The notes: generated by a model from the letters alone, not told the origin. A stretch of DNA of 64,000 nt from Bombilactobacillus bombi (GCF_964340835.1 NZ_OZ204251.1), one strand, 5' to 3'. Shown: positions 8,815-17,936, counted from the stretch's first letter. A program made the numbers and translations.

Positions 8815-9780
8815 ATGGTAACTATTAAAGATGTAGCTCGAATAAGTGGTTATTCACCTTCAACAGTGTCACGTGTAATTAATCATAGTGGTTATGTATC
8901 GATAAAAACAAATAAAAAAATTAAGCAAGTGATGAAACAACTTGATTATGTTCCTAATGCGATTGCTCAAGACCTAAGCAAGGGCAAAACTCATAAAATT
9001 GGCGTAGTTTTACCCCACCTTCGGCATTCTTATTTTTCTCAAATGTTGCTGGGCATTATGGACACGGCTTTGCAGACTGAGTATAGTGTAACTTTGTTAC
9101 CATCTGAATATGATAGCAATTTAGAAATGCATTGTTTGGAACAACTGAAACGCAAAGAATATGATGGGGTGATTTTTACTTCGCGGGGTATTTCATTGTC
9201 ACAATTAACTCAATACACGAAGTATGGACCGATTGTTTGCTGTGAAAATCCTGGCAACAAACATTTAACGGCAGCTTTTTCTGTTCGTAAAGCTGCCTAT
9301 ATCCAAGCGTTCACTTGGTTGAAAGATCATTCGATTGCAAAAATTGTTTTTCTGTTTAGTCGACCAGCAACAGTAAGTATGACAACTCAGTTAACTTTGG
9401 ATTGGTTTGCACAAGTTTATGGTCACTTTCCTGCTAATAAGCACATCATTACTAATGTGACCACTCCACAAGATGGTTATCGCGCTGCCCAAACAATAGC
9501 TGTGAAAGATAACACGGTACAATATTTTTTCACTAATGGGGATGATATTGCTGCTGCCGTTCGTCAATATTACGTTGATCAACACCTACCAGTTTCCGGC
9601 TTAATTGGACAAAATGGTCAAGTAGCCAGTGTTACCTTAAATATTCCCACGATTAATCACCATTATGCTCAAATCGGTCGTCAAGCATTTAAATTGGTTG
9701 TCAGTCCAGAATTAAAAAATCAAAAAATTAAAATTAAAGCTGATTTTGTTTTGAATAATCAAATGTTCAAAGATTTGTAA
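8815..9780 (+). CDS. LacI-family transcriptional regulator
   Basis: The N-terminal helix-turn-helix (TIKDVARISGYSPSTVSRVIN) and hinge region (YVPNAIAQDLSKGKT) are typical, followed by a periplasmic-binding-protein-like effector domain, 321 residues in all. It resembles the CcpA/RegA group but lacks enough features to name it. It is cotranscribed with the HAD phosphatase upstream. No sugar transporter is adjacent, so its regulon is not evident; self-regulation is possible. Confidence 0.87.
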   Translation: MVTIKDVARISGYSPSTVSRVINHSGYVSIKTNKKIKQVMKQLDYVPNAIAQDLSKGKTHKIGVVLPHLRHSYFSQMLLGIMDTALQTEYSVTLLPSEYDSNLEMHCLEQLKRKEYDGVIFTSRGISLSQLTQYTKYGPIVCCENPGNKHLTAAFSVRKAAYIQAFTWLKDHSIAKIVFLFSRPATVSMTTQLTLDWFAQVYGHFPANKHIITNVTTPQDGYRAAQTIAVKDNTVQYFFTNGDDIAAAVRQYYVDQHLPVSGLIGQNGQVASVTLNIPTINHHYAQIGRQAFKLVVSPELKNQKIKIKADFVLNNQMFKDL

Positions 9781-9815
9781 AATATCAAGGCAATAACTCG
9801 AAATTAATAATACAC

Positions 9816-9849
9816 AAAAAGATTGAAACAAAACGTTCCAATCTTTTTT
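9816..9849. terminator. bidirectional terminator between LacI and MFS genes
   Basis: Arms AAAAAGATTG (9816-9825) and CAATCTTTTT (9839-9848) form a 10-bp stem between two convergent genes, T-rich on both strands. Confidence 0.8.
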
Positions 9850-11247
9850 CTAACTATTTTTACGCATTGTAGGCGACAATTTAAATGAGGTCACTATACC
9901 TATGATAGCAATAGCAATCATTAAATAAAATGCCCACCGAAAGCCAATTTCAGTAGTTAATTGTGGAGCAACACCTTGATGTGTTGCAACGGCAACGCCG
10001 ACACTCATCAAAGTCATCGAAAGTGCAGTGCCTAAAGAACCTCCAATTTGGCGAATAGTAGAAGCAGCTGCATTACCATCAGCGACCGCATTAGAGGGCA
10101 GCTCATTAATTCCAGCGGTAAAAGTATTCATCATGGTTAAAGCAATTCCAATCATTCTGATAGTATAACTAGTTGTAATTAGCCAAACGGGAGTGGCAGT
10201 ATTGAAAAAGACCATCGGTAAGGTACCTACAAATAATATTGAAAATCCAATTAGTGAAATTTTCTTAATTCCAAATTTGTCGTACAAATATCCTGAAATA
10301 GGATTGAAAATTCCCATGATAATTGCTCCAGGCATCATTATTAATCCCGTTGAAAGAGCACTTTCTTGACGAGTAGTTTGTAAATACATTGGTAAAACCA
10401 ACTCAATACCGACCATCGCAATATTGCTCAAAGTACTCAACAAAGTATTCCAATTAAATTGTGAATTAATAAAGACACGAACGTTAATCAAAGGTGAGTC
10501 CAGCTTTAATTGTCGAATTCCAAAAGCCAACAAAATTATAAGACCAATTATAAAAATAATTATCTGCCAAAAATTAATTTTGCCTGTATTACCAATTTCG
10601 GAAAAGATAAATAGAATAATCCCAAATCCACTAATTGATTCTAAGAAGGAATACCAATCTAATTTAATAGCATGTGGTTGATTAATCGTGGGAAATTGCC
10701 AAAGAGCACAAATCAAAATCAGCACACTAGTAACTAATAAGACCCAAAAGAGCATGTGCCAATCATAATTTTTTAAAATTAATCCAGAAATAGTGGGTCC
10801 AATTGCTGGTCCAAAAGCAATAACTAACCCCGTTAACCCCAAAGCAACTCCCCGCTGTTCTGGTTTAAATAATTGTAAAATGACATTTTGAATGAAAGGC
10901 ATCATAGCACCAGCTGCAATAGCCTCAATCATTCTTCCTGCTAATAAGACATAAAAATTATTTGCCAGCACACAAATTAAGGTACCCATGATAAAAACAA
11001 GCAGCATTGTCAAATAGCTAAAACGAGTTGTGAAACGATGGAAAACCCAGGCTGATAATGGAATCATGACCCCAACAATCAGTAAGTAGCCAGTGGATAG
11101 CCACTGGGCGGTGGCTTGGTTAACATGAAAGGCGTGCATGATGGTAATTAGGGCATTATTTAAAAAAGTTTCTGCTAATAATGCCAGAAAAGCTCCAGAT
11201 AACAATGTAATCATCATTATATTACGTTTTTGGTTAGAAATATTCAT
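9850..11247 (-). CDS. MFS drug exporter, DHA2 (14-TM) family
   Basis: The 465-residue membrane protein has about 14 hydrophobic segments and the antiporter motif C region GLVIAFGPAIGPTISG, as in EmrB/QacA/LmrB-type exporters. It probably uses the proton gradient to expel toxic compounds. The ribosome-binding site AAGGAG precedes the ATG. It lies 26 bases behind a MarR-type gene on the same strand, so both form one unit probably controlled by that repressor. The substrate is unknown. Confidence 0.88.
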   Translation of the reverse strand: MNISNQKRNIMMITLLSGAFLALLAETFLNNALITIMHAFHVNQATAQWLSTGYLLIVGVMIPLSAWVFHRFTTRFSYLTMLLVFIMGTLICVLANNFYVLLAGRMIEAIAAGAMMPFIQNVILQLFKPEQRGVALGLTGLVIAFGPAIGPTISGLILKNYDWHMLFWVLLVTSVLILICALWQFPTINQPHAIKLDWYSFLESISGFGIILFIFSEIGNTGKINFWQIIIFIIGLIILLAFGIRQLKLDSPLINVRVFINSQFNWNTLLSTLSNIAMVGIELVLPMYLQTTRQESALSTGLIMMPGAIIMGIFNPISGYLYDKFGIKKISLIGFSILFVGTLPMVFFNTATPVWLITTSYTIRMIGIALTMMNTFTAGINELPSNAVADGNAAASTIRQIGGSLGTALSMTLMSVGVAVATHQGVAPQLTTEIGFRWAFYLMIAIAIIGIVTSFKLSPTMRKNS

Positions 11248-11273
11248 ACTTTTCTCCTTATCTATGAAGTCAA

Positions 11274-11729
11274 CTAATCTTGAAAGTTATTAATGATTTG
11301 CTGTAAATTAGCAATTAATTGCCCTTGATTGGACTCTGTCAAATTGTGCGTTATTTTTTGGTTGATTTGGTCCATATTTTGATAAATCGTCGTAATGTTA
11401 GTACTAATAAATTTATTTCCCTCTTTTGAAAGCTGTAAAATCATTTGGCGGCGATCTTTATCAGAGGGGTTAGAGATAATAAGTTTTTTACTGGTCAAAC
11501 GCTTAACAATACTACGAGTGGTAGGATGACTTAGAAAAAAGACCGTTTCGACTTCTTTTTGCGAAACTGGGCGTTCTTGAGCCTCATAAAGATAAATTAA
11601 TAAAGTTACTTGTGGTCCAGTTAAATTGTACTCAGCAAAAAGTTTATTCATCCGCAAATTAAGCTCTTTTTCAATGAGGGTATTTGCAATTTTAATTAAA
11701 GAACCTAAATTATTAATAGTTGTTTTCAA
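11274..11729 (-). CDS. MarR-family regulator of the MFS exporter
   Basis: The 151-residue winged-helix protein has the family pattern: helix VTLLIYLYEAQ, recognition region FFLSHPTTRSIVKRL and the wing SNPSDKDRRQMILQLSKEG. TTG 11729 is preferred because GAGGTG lies eight bases upstream; a GTG nine bases earlier overlaps that site. It is the first gene of a two-gene unit with the MFS exporter. A perfect inverted repeat at 11743-11764 directly upstream is the likely operator, implying autoregulation relieved by a ligand. Confidence 0.88.
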   Translation of the reverse strand: MKTTINNLGSLIKIANTLIEKELNLRMNKLFAEYNLTGPQVTLLIYLYEAQERPVSQKEVETVFFLSHPTTRSIVKRLTSKKLIISNPSDKDRRQMILQLSKEGNKFISTNITTIYQNMDQINQKITHNLTESNQGQLIANLQQIINNFQD

Positions 11730-11742
11730 AATTATCACCTCG

Positions 11743-11764
11743 AAAGTGTAGCATACTACACTTT
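11743..11764 (-). promoter_or_regulatory. palindromic operator of the MarR-MFS operon
   Basis: AAAGTGTAG (11743-11751) and CTACACTTT (11756-11764) are perfect 9-bp arms around CATA. The site lies just upstream of the marR start, as for self-regulating MarR proteins. Confidence 0.75.
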
Positions 11765-11872
11765 TTGGATGAATGCAAATATGAGTTACAAAATCGGATT
11801 TTATTTGGTTGTACTAGATAGTAATTTATGCCAAACTGTTATGTATAATTAATTATGAAGGAGGGACTATTA

Positions 11873-12898
11873 TTGATTTCATTTTTGAATGATTATTCCG
11901 AAGGTGCCCATCCCAAAGTGTTGCAACGTTTAGTGGATACCAATTTGCAACAAGCAACTGGTTATGGGACGGACAATTTTACTACTGAGGCCACAGCGAA
12001 GATTAAAGATGCCATTGATTGTCCCCAGGCCAAAGTTTGTTTTTTGACTGGTGGAACCCAAACCAATCAGATTGTCATTGATGCACTCTTGCAAAGTTAT
12101 CAAGGTGTCATTGCTGTTGATAGTGGGCACATTAACTTGCATGAAGCAGGAGCCATTGAATTTACAGGACATAAAGTCTTAACTTTGCCAGGAAAAGCAG
12201 GCAAATTACAGGCTCAAACTGTGGCTGATTATGTGCAAAACTTTTATGAAGATGACAGTTATCAACAGATGGTCTTCCCGGGGATGGTTTATATTTCTTA
12301 TCCTACCGAATATGGAACACTTTATTCCAAGCAAGAGTTAACGGATTTGGCAACTGTTTGCCATAAATACCATTTGCCGCTTTATATTGATGGCGCCCGC
12401 CTCGGTTATGGATTAATGAGTGCTGCTGCCGATATGACAATTAAAGATATTGCCCAATTAGCTGATGTATTTTATATTGGTGGGACCAAAATCGGAGCTT
12501 TATGCGGGGAAGCAGTTGTTTTCACCAAAAATAATGAACCAGAACAATTTTATTCTTTTGTCAAACGGCACGGTGCTTTGCTGGCTAAAGGCCGCTTAAA
12601 TAGTTTGCAGTTTTTGGAACTATTTACGGATAATCTTTATTTTGATATTAGCCAACATGCAGTAGCAATGGCTTTAAAATTAAAACAGGGATTTTTGGAT
12701 AAAGGTTATCAATTATACATTGATTCTCCAACAAATCAGCAATTTTTCATTATGGATAATCAAAAAGTCCAAGAATTGAGTCAGCAAGTCTTATTCACTC
12801 GTTGGGAAAAATATAATGAAAACCAGATGATCATTCGTTTTGTGACTTCTTGGGCCACTCCAGAAAAGGACATTGATCAATTACTTGCCTTAATTTAA
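11873..12898 (+). CDS. threonine aldolase-family PLP enzyme
   Basis: The 341-residue fold-type I PLP protein has SEGAHP near the N-terminus, GGTQTNQ, the cofactor-binding DGARLGYGL and the lysine motif YIGGTKIGALCGEA, matching low-specificity L-threonine aldolases (threonine to glycine and acetaldehyde) and related beta-eliminating lyases. TTG 11873 was chosen since AAGGAGGG (11857-11864) is correctly spaced; an ATG at 11855 precedes that site. It stands alone between the divergent MarR gene and a terminator. The exact substrate is uncertain. Confidence 0.82.
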   Translation: MISFLNDYSEGAHPKVLQRLVDTNLQQATGYGTDNFTTEATAKIKDAIDCPQAKVCFLTGGTQTNQIVIDALLQSYQGVIAVDSGHINLHEAGAIEFTGHKVLTLPGKAGKLQAQTVADYVQNFYEDDSYQQMVFPGMVYISYPTEYGTLYSKQELTDLATVCHKYHLPLYIDGARLGYGLMSAAADMTIKDIAQLADVFYIGGTKIGALCGEAVVFTKNNEPEQFYSFVKRHGALLAKGRLNSLQFLELFTDNLYFDISQHAVAMALKLKQGFLDKGYQLYIDSPTNQQFFIMDNQKVQELSQQVLFTRWEKYNENQMIIRFVTSWATPEKDIDQLLALI

Positions 12899-12916
12899 TT
12901 AAATATTTGAAGACCA

Positions 12917-12959
12917 AATAATATGCTATCATCCAAATGGAAATAGCATATTATTTTTT
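12917..12959 (+). terminator. terminator of the threonine aldolase gene
   Basis: Thirteen-base complementary arms, AATAATATGCTAT (12917-12929) and ATAGCATATTATT (12943-12955), followed by TTTT. Confidence 0.8.
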
Positions 12960-13016
12960 GTTATGAGCGTTACTTTTGAAGTTCTCATTCGTTGTTTAAG
13001 TGAAAGGAGGGGCGCG

Positions 13017-13511
13017 ATGAAGCTTGATGGTTATGAAGAATTAATCAAAGATATGTTATTAGAATTACGTAATTATTTAATTAGTCAGGGAGCCCAAGCG
13101 CAAATTGCGGAGGATGTCATTCAAGATGTCTTTGTTAAAGTACTCGAAATGGAATTGATTTTGCCGCCAGAGCAATTGCGCCCCTATATATACCGTATGG
13201 TAAAAACAAAGTACATTGATACTTATCGCCGTCAGCAACATTGGCAACAATTGCTGGAAAGATATCTTATTCCTGACCTCCAACGACCATTAACAGAAGA
13301 AAAATTATCACCACGAGAGCAGCAATTAGTTCAAGCATTAGAACAATTGTCCACCGAAAATCAACAATTATTACGTTTAAAATATGTTGATAACTATTCG
13401 CTAGCACAAATGGCAGATCAATTACAAATCCCAGTGGCCGCTGTCAAAATGCGTTTGTATCGTCTGCGACGAAAACTTAAACAACTTATAGGAGATGAAC
13501 ATCATGGATGA
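13017..13511 (+). CDS. ECF-type sigma factor
   Basis: The 164-residue protein has sigma region 2 (AEDVIQDVFVKVLEM, then YIYRMVKTKYIDTYRR) and region 4 (LSPREQQLVQALEQL to NYSLAQMADQLQIPVAAVKMRLYRLRRKLK) and no region 3, as in extracytoplasmic-function sigma factors. Start ATG 13017 follows AAAGGAGG; the frame is open upstream without a site. Its last codons overlap the start of the membrane protein at 13504, which is its probable anti-sigma factor. Targets are unknown; no typical autoregulated ECF promoter was recognised upstream. Confidence 0.88.
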   Translation: MKLDGYEELIKDMLLELRNYLISQGAQAQIAEDVIQDVFVKVLEMELILPPEQLRPYIYRMVKTKYIDTYRRQQHWQQLLERYLIPDLQRPLTEEKLSPREQQLVQALEQLSTENQQLLRLKYVDNYSLAQMADQLQIPVAAVKMRLYRLRRKLKQLIGDEHHG

Positions 13512-14484
13512 AAATCAAAAATTTGAAAATTTAGCTCGCAAAATCAAAATTAAACGGTGGCTGTGGACAATTGGCTTGATTGTGATTTTAGTACCTTTAG
13601 TAATGATTGGCTTTGACAAAATTACAGGACACTTAGTAAGGCAGCAATCTAACCAATTATTTAAACAAATGGATATGCGCTCAACAATTATGGCGCCAAA
13701 CATTCAAACAAGTGATCGACTATTAGCTGATGATAATAATCAACATGGCAAAATCATCAGCCATCGCTATAAAGAAATTGATGGTTATCGGATTCCTTGG
13801 AGTTCGGTCGAAGGGCGTTATGATTTGTTCACCAATGCAATGGCGCTATCCAATGTGGTTGATAGTCATTCTCAAACTCAAAAATCTCACAAAATTAAAG
13901 TGGTAGACTATGATCGTACTACCCAAACCAAGATACCTTTGTTTTATAACAATCAATATCAAGCTCACCGTAAAACTGATTCGTTAGTTAAACCTCAAGA
14001 ACTGCCACGCATAGCGCAAATGTCCAATTATGTAGCTGAGGTAGCCCTTACCTTTAAGCAGCCTTTAACTTATCAGGCAATTCAACAAAAGTTACCTCAA
14101 AATTTACATGCTAACTGGTATTGGATTGGGACTAATAAGCACAATAGTCTGGAAGTCGCTAATAATAACTACTTAGGTATTCAAGCCTATAATAATCGCA
14201 TTAGTAATCATGATTATCAAGATTTTCGCAAGTTACTTGCCCAAGCCCAGACCTTAGGTTTAACAGAAACTTTCACCTTGAATAATAATCAACCCTACAA
14301 ACCAGCCCAATATGCTGCTTACTATGCTAAAAAATATCCTGATTTAAAGAAAGCTCGGTTTTATGGCGTAATTGTCACAGGCCAAAGTGAAAACTTTAAA
14401 CAATTAGAAAATGCCGATTGGATTAGTGCTAGTTCAACCGGGGCAACAATTGAACGCGTACCCTATATTAAACCAGAATATTAA
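13504..14484 (+). CDS. membrane anti-sigma factor (Sigma_reg_N / Sigma_reg_C type)
   Basis: The 326-residue protein has a short charged cytoplasmic N-terminus, one transmembrane helix (about residues 19-38, WLWTIGLIVILVPLVMIGF) and a large outside domain, the layout of Firmicutes anti-sigma proteins with the Sigma_reg_N and Sigma_reg_C domains. It overlaps the sigma gene by eight bases, so translation is coupled. It probably holds the sigma factor at the membrane until an envelope signal is sensed. The start with GGAG nine bases upstream was chosen over ATG 13495. Confidence 0.8.
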   Translation: MDENQKFENLARKIKIKRWLWTIGLIVILVPLVMIGFDKITGHLVRQQSNQLFKQMDMRSTIMAPNIQTSDRLLADDNNQHGKIISHRYKEIDGYRIPWSSVEGRYDLFTNAMALSNVVDSHSQTQKSHKIKVVDYDRTTQTKIPLFYNNQYQAHRKTDSLVKPQELPRIAQMSNYVAEVALTFKQPLTYQAIQQKLPQNLHANWYWIGTNKHNSLEVANNNYLGIQAYNNRISNHDYQDFRKLLAQAQTLGLTETFTLNNNQPYKPAQYAAYYAKKYPDLKKARFYGVIVTGQSENFKQLENADWISASSTGATIERVPYIKPEY

Positions 14485-14485
14485 C

Positions 14486-14519
14486 AAAACAGCCTCCTTT
14501 ATGGAGATTGTTTTATTTC
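14486..14519 (+). terminator. terminator of the sigma/anti-sigma operon
   Basis: AAAACAGCCTCC (14486-14497) pairs with GGAGATTGTTTT (14503-14514) with one mismatch and one G-T pair; the T-rich arm supplies the tail. Confidence 0.65.
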
Positions 14520-14590
14520 AGTTGAAATATTTTAAAAAAGTTGTTGACATATTTCAGCTGAAATATTATGATTTATATATCAGCTGAAAT
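14515..14590 (+). promoter_or_regulatory. promoter of the type I RM operon with three palindromic operator copies
   Basis: TTGACA (14544-14549) and TATGAT (14567-14572) have an ideal 17-base spacer. The 18 bases 14549-14566 are a perfect palindrome, ATATTTCAG followed by CTGAAATAT, so the operator fills the spacer. A near copy with one mismatch (ATTTCAGTTGAAAT) lies at 14515-14528 and a third, ATCAGCTGAAAT, at 14579-14590. Centres are 36 and 26 bases apart. A repressor bound here would block RNA polymerase; the protein is not identified. Confidence 0.8.
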
Positions 14591-14608
14591 AAATCAAGGA
14601 GACCACGA

Positions 14609-15163
14609 ATGAAACTCAAACAAATTACGCAATTTAGTTCTGGTTTAAACAGTTTAGAATTAAAGAAATCTCCTCATCATGCAGCTACTTATACCAATGA
14701 TGATATGGAAATTGATTTGTATCAAGGTTATTGGAGCGAAGAACTTCCAATAATACAAAAAGCGGTAGCCAATGCTGGTAATCTCATAATTAATATGATG
14801 ACTAATCGAGCAACAGTTGTTTCTCCGCTATCCGTGGGAAAACTTTTACCGCAACACATTATGCAATTAAGCTTAGATAATCAACAAGTCGATGCTTGGT
14901 ATTTATGCTACGTATTTAATGAATCTCATAGCGTCAAACGTCAATTATATAGTACTATGGAAGGAACAGTTTTGCGCCGTGTCACAGCCACTAGTATTAA
15001 AAATTTGAATATTAAATTGCCACCATTAGAAGAACAGCGGCAAATTGGCAAATTTTATCGTACTATCTTAATTCAGGAACGTTTACAGCGAGAATATCTA
15101 CAAAAATTAAATCAGCTTTATCTCACGATTTTAAATAAAAATGACCTTAATGGAGGAAAGTAA
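14609..15163 (+). CDS. HsdS-like protein with a single target-recognition domain
   Basis: The 184-residue protein resembles half of a type I specificity subunit: a TRD-like body (about residues 1-135) and one conserved helical spacer (PPLEEQRQIGKFY, then a coiled segment to residue 180). It is the first gene of the operon, with AAGGAG before the ATG, and hsdM begins one base after its stop. It may act as an alternative half-S subunit that dimerises to give another specificity, or help assembly or control of the complex. The TRD differs from both TRDs of the full HsdS downstream. Confidence 0.75.
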   Translation: MKLKQITQFSSGLNSLELKKSPHHAATYTNDDMEIDLYQGYWSEELPIIQKAVANAGNLIINMMTNRATVVSPLSVGKLLPQHIMQLSLDNQQVDAWYLCYVFNESHSVKRQLYSTMEGTVLRRVTATSIKNLNIKLPPLEEQRQIGKFYRTILIQERLQREYLQKLNQLYLTILNKNDLNGGK

Positions 15164-15164
15164 C

Positions 15165-16739
15165 ATGACCACTACAACTAACTTAGAAAATGGATTGTTT
15201 AGCGCTGCAGACGCTTTACGCTCTAAAATGGATGCCAATCAATACAAAGATTATCTTTTAGGAACTGTGTTTTACAAGTATTTATCTGATAGTCAACTGT
15301 ATACAGTAGCCGAATTATTAGGCAAAGATGAAGCAACTCTCACCCAAGCACAACAACTTTATGAACAAAATACATCCAATACAGCCTTACTTCACGAATT
15401 ACAGGCAACATTTGGCTATGTCATTGAACCTGAATACACGTACACTAATATTTTAAAAGCTGTCAATAACCACACTTTTCAATTACAACAGCTAGGTGAT
15501 GCTTTTAACAAGTTGGAGAGCACAGGCGAGAAGTTTGATGGATTATTTGAAGATTATGACTTGTATTCTAAGCGTTTGGGTAATACTGCTCAGAAGCAAG
15601 CTGACACAATTGCCGGCGTGATTGCCGCCATTGGCAAATTAGAAATTGTCAAGACCCCTGGAGATAGCTTAGGCGATGCATATGAATATTTGATTAGTCA
15701 ATTTGCCTCTGAGTCTGGTAAAAAAGCGGGCGAATTTTATACTCCTCAAAAGGTTTCTGAATTGTTAACCCGCTTAACTTTAGTAGACAAGGACTATAGT
15801 AAAGGGATGACTGTCTATGATCCTGCCATGGGGTCAGGTTCACTATTATTGAATTTTCGAAATTATGTGAAACATCCTGATCGGATTACTTACTATGGTC
15901 AAGAAATCAACACCTCTACGTATAACCTGGCACGCATGAATATGATTTTGCACCATGTTGAGATGACTAACCAATTCCTACGTAATGGGGATACTTTAGA
16001 TGAAGATTGGCCAGCTGAAGAAGTAACAAACTTTGATGCAGTAGTAATGAATCCACCTTATTCTTTAAAATGGAGCGCAGCCGAAGGCTTTAAAGAAGAT
16101 CCCCGCTTTGCAGCCTATGGAGTATTACCACCTAAGTCCAAAGCTGATTATGCCTTTTTGTTGCATGGATTTTATCATTTGAAGCATAGTGGCGCGATGG
16201 CGATTGTCTTACCTCATGGTATTTTGTTTCGAGGGGGTACCGAAGGCAAAATTCGCCAAAAATTATTAGAAAATGGTGCTATTGCAGCAATTATTGGGTT
16301 ACCAGCGAACTTATTCTATAGTACTAGTATTCCGACTACGATTGTCGTTTTAAAAAAGGACAAAACAGACCGGAATGTGCTCTTTATTGATGCCTCTAAA
16401 GAATTTGAAAAAGTTAAAACCCAAAATGTCCTCCGGGAAAGTGATATTCAACGGATTATCGACACCTATCAAAAACGCGTGGATGTAGAAAAATATGCCC
16501 ATTTAGCTACTTTTGAAGAAATCCAAGAAAATGAGTTCAACTTAAACATTCCACGTTATGTTGATACCTTTGAGGAAGAAGCTCCAGTTGATGTGCCACA
16601 ATTGCTGTCTGATATGCAAAAAATTAAACAAGAAGAAGCGCAATTAACTACAGAAATTAATGAAATGATGGCCGATCTAGTAGGTACCACCCCCGAAGCG
16701 CAAAAAACATTAGATCTATTAAAGGATGTCTTAAAATAA
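15165..16739 (+). CDS. hsdM: type I restriction-modification DNA methyltransferase subunit M
   Basis: The 524-residue protein has an N-terminal HsdM domain (LFSAADALRSKMDANQYKDYL), the SAM-binding motif DPAMGSGSLLL and the catalytic NPPY motif of N6-adenine methyltransferases. With HsdS it methylates one adenine in each half of a bipartite site, protecting host DNA. The true start is ATG 15165 behind GGAGG; a longer frame from 15141 overlaps the previous gene and has no site. Confidence 0.94.
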   Translation: MTTTTNLENGLFSAADALRSKMDANQYKDYLLGTVFYKYLSDSQLYTVAELLGKDEATLTQAQQLYEQNTSNTALLHELQATFGYVIEPEYTYTNILKAVNNHTFQLQQLGDAFNKLESTGEKFDGLFEDYDLYSKRLGNTAQKQADTIAGVIAAIGKLEIVKTPGDSLGDAYEYLISQFASESGKKAGEFYTPQKVSELLTRLTLVDKDYSKGMTVYDPAMGSGSLLLNFRNYVKHPDRITYYGQEINTSTYNLARMNMILHHVEMTNQFLRNGDTLDEDWPAEEVTNFDAVVMNPPYSLKWSAAEGFKEDPRFAAYGVLPPKSKADYAFLLHGFYHLKHSGAMAIVLPHGILFRGGTEGKIRQKLLENGAIAAIIGLPANLFYSTSIPTTIVVLKKDKTDRNVLFIDASKEFEKVKTQNVLRESDIQRIIDTYQKRVDVEKYAHLATFEEIQENEFNLNIPRYVDTFEEEAPVDVPQLLSDMQKIKQEEAQLTTEINEMMADLVGTTPEAQKTLDLLKDVLK

Positions 16740-16775
16740 TGAAGAATATTAACTCAATGAGGCAGGTAGCAATCA

Positions 16776-17918
16776 ATGACTGAGCATAAGTTAGTCCCCA
16801 AAATTCGCTTTCAAGGGTTTAGTGAGGAATGGAAAGAAAAAAAATTAAGGGATATTGTTAATATAAAGGCAGGAGGGGATGTTTCCAAAAATAAGATAAA
16901 ATCTGTCGGAAAATATCCAGTTATCGGAAATGCAATAAATAATGATGGAACTATTGGCTTTTTGGATACCTATCAAGTTAATGCTCCAGCAGTCACAATT
17001 ACGGCTCGTGGTTATATTGGTCATTCTCAATATAGGGATAAACCGTTTACGCCAGTTGTTAGACTATTAGCATTAAGTAAAAAAAATAATAATGTAAATA
17101 TGAGATTTATAGCCTATTCTATTAAAAAAATCAAATTTTTTGTAGAATCTACAGGAGTTCCCCAATTAACTTCACCACAATTAGGAAGCTATATAATAAA
17201 TTTAACTAATATAAATGAACAACAAAAAATTGGTGACTTATTTTCTAAGTTAGACAAATTAATAGAATTGCAACAGCAAAAAGTTGATAAGTTAGAGTTA
17301 TTGAAAAAAGTATTTTTACAAAAGATGTTTGCTAATGAAAAGCAAAAGGTGCCAGAAATTCGTTTTATAGGATTTGAAGAAAAATGGACCGAAAAAAGAC
17401 TAGGTGATATTGCTAATTTTATTAATGGAAGAGCATATAAGCAATCAGAATTATTGAATCATGGCAAATATCCTGTTTTAAGAGTTGGTAACTTTTACTC
17501 TAATACAAATTGGTATTATTCTGATTTAGAGTTACCTGATAAAAACTATGCTAATGATGGCGATTTATTATATACATGGTCAGCTACATTTGGACCCCAT
17601 ATTTGGGAAGGAAAAAAAGTTATATTCCATTATCATATATGGAAAATTGAACTTACTAAATTTTTAATACGTGATTTTACTTTACAAATATTAAAGGCTG
17701 ACCAATTACAACTTTTAAATACTACCAATGGTTCTACGATGGTGCATATAACAAAATCAAATATGGAAAATAAAAAATTATTTATAACTTCTTTAAACGA
17801 ACAACAAAAAATTGGTGCTTTATTTGAAAAATTAGACCAGATAATATTAGCTAACAATCACAAACTTGCCAACTTAAAATTACTCAAAAAGTCTTTATTA
17901 CAAAATATGTTTATTTAA
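16776..17918 (+). CDS. hsdS: type I restriction-modification specificity subunit S
   Basis: The 380-residue protein shows the classic two-repeat build: TRD1 (about 1-140), conserved helical repeat NEQQKIGDLFSKLDKLI, TRD2 (about 190-330) and the second repeat NEQQKIGALFEKLDQII. Each TRD reads one half of the target, so it sets the specificity of both methylation and cleavage. Its DNA is visibly more AT-rich than that of hsdM and hsdR, as often seen for exchanged TRDs. The target sequence cannot be predicted. It starts 36 bases behind hsdM. Confidence 0.92.
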   Translation: MTEHKLVPKIRFQGFSEEWKEKKLRDIVNIKAGGDVSKNKIKSVGKYPVIGNAINNDGTIGFLDTYQVNAPAVTITARGYIGHSQYRDKPFTPVVRLLALSKKNNNVNMRFIAYSIKKIKFFVESTGVPQLTSPQLGSYIINLTNINEQQKIGDLFSKLDKLIELQQQKVDKLELLKKVFLQKMFANEKQKVPEIRFIGFEEKWTEKRLGDIANFINGRAYKQSELLNHGKYPVLRVGNFYSNTNWYYSDLELPDKNYANDGDLLYTWSATFGPHIWEGKKVIFHYHIWKIELTKFLIRDFTLQILKADQLQLLNTTNGSTMVHITKSNMENKKLFITSLNEQQKIGALFEKLDQIILANNHKLANLKLLKKSLLQNMFI

Positions 17919-17936
17919 ATTCCAAAGGAGTTGCTA

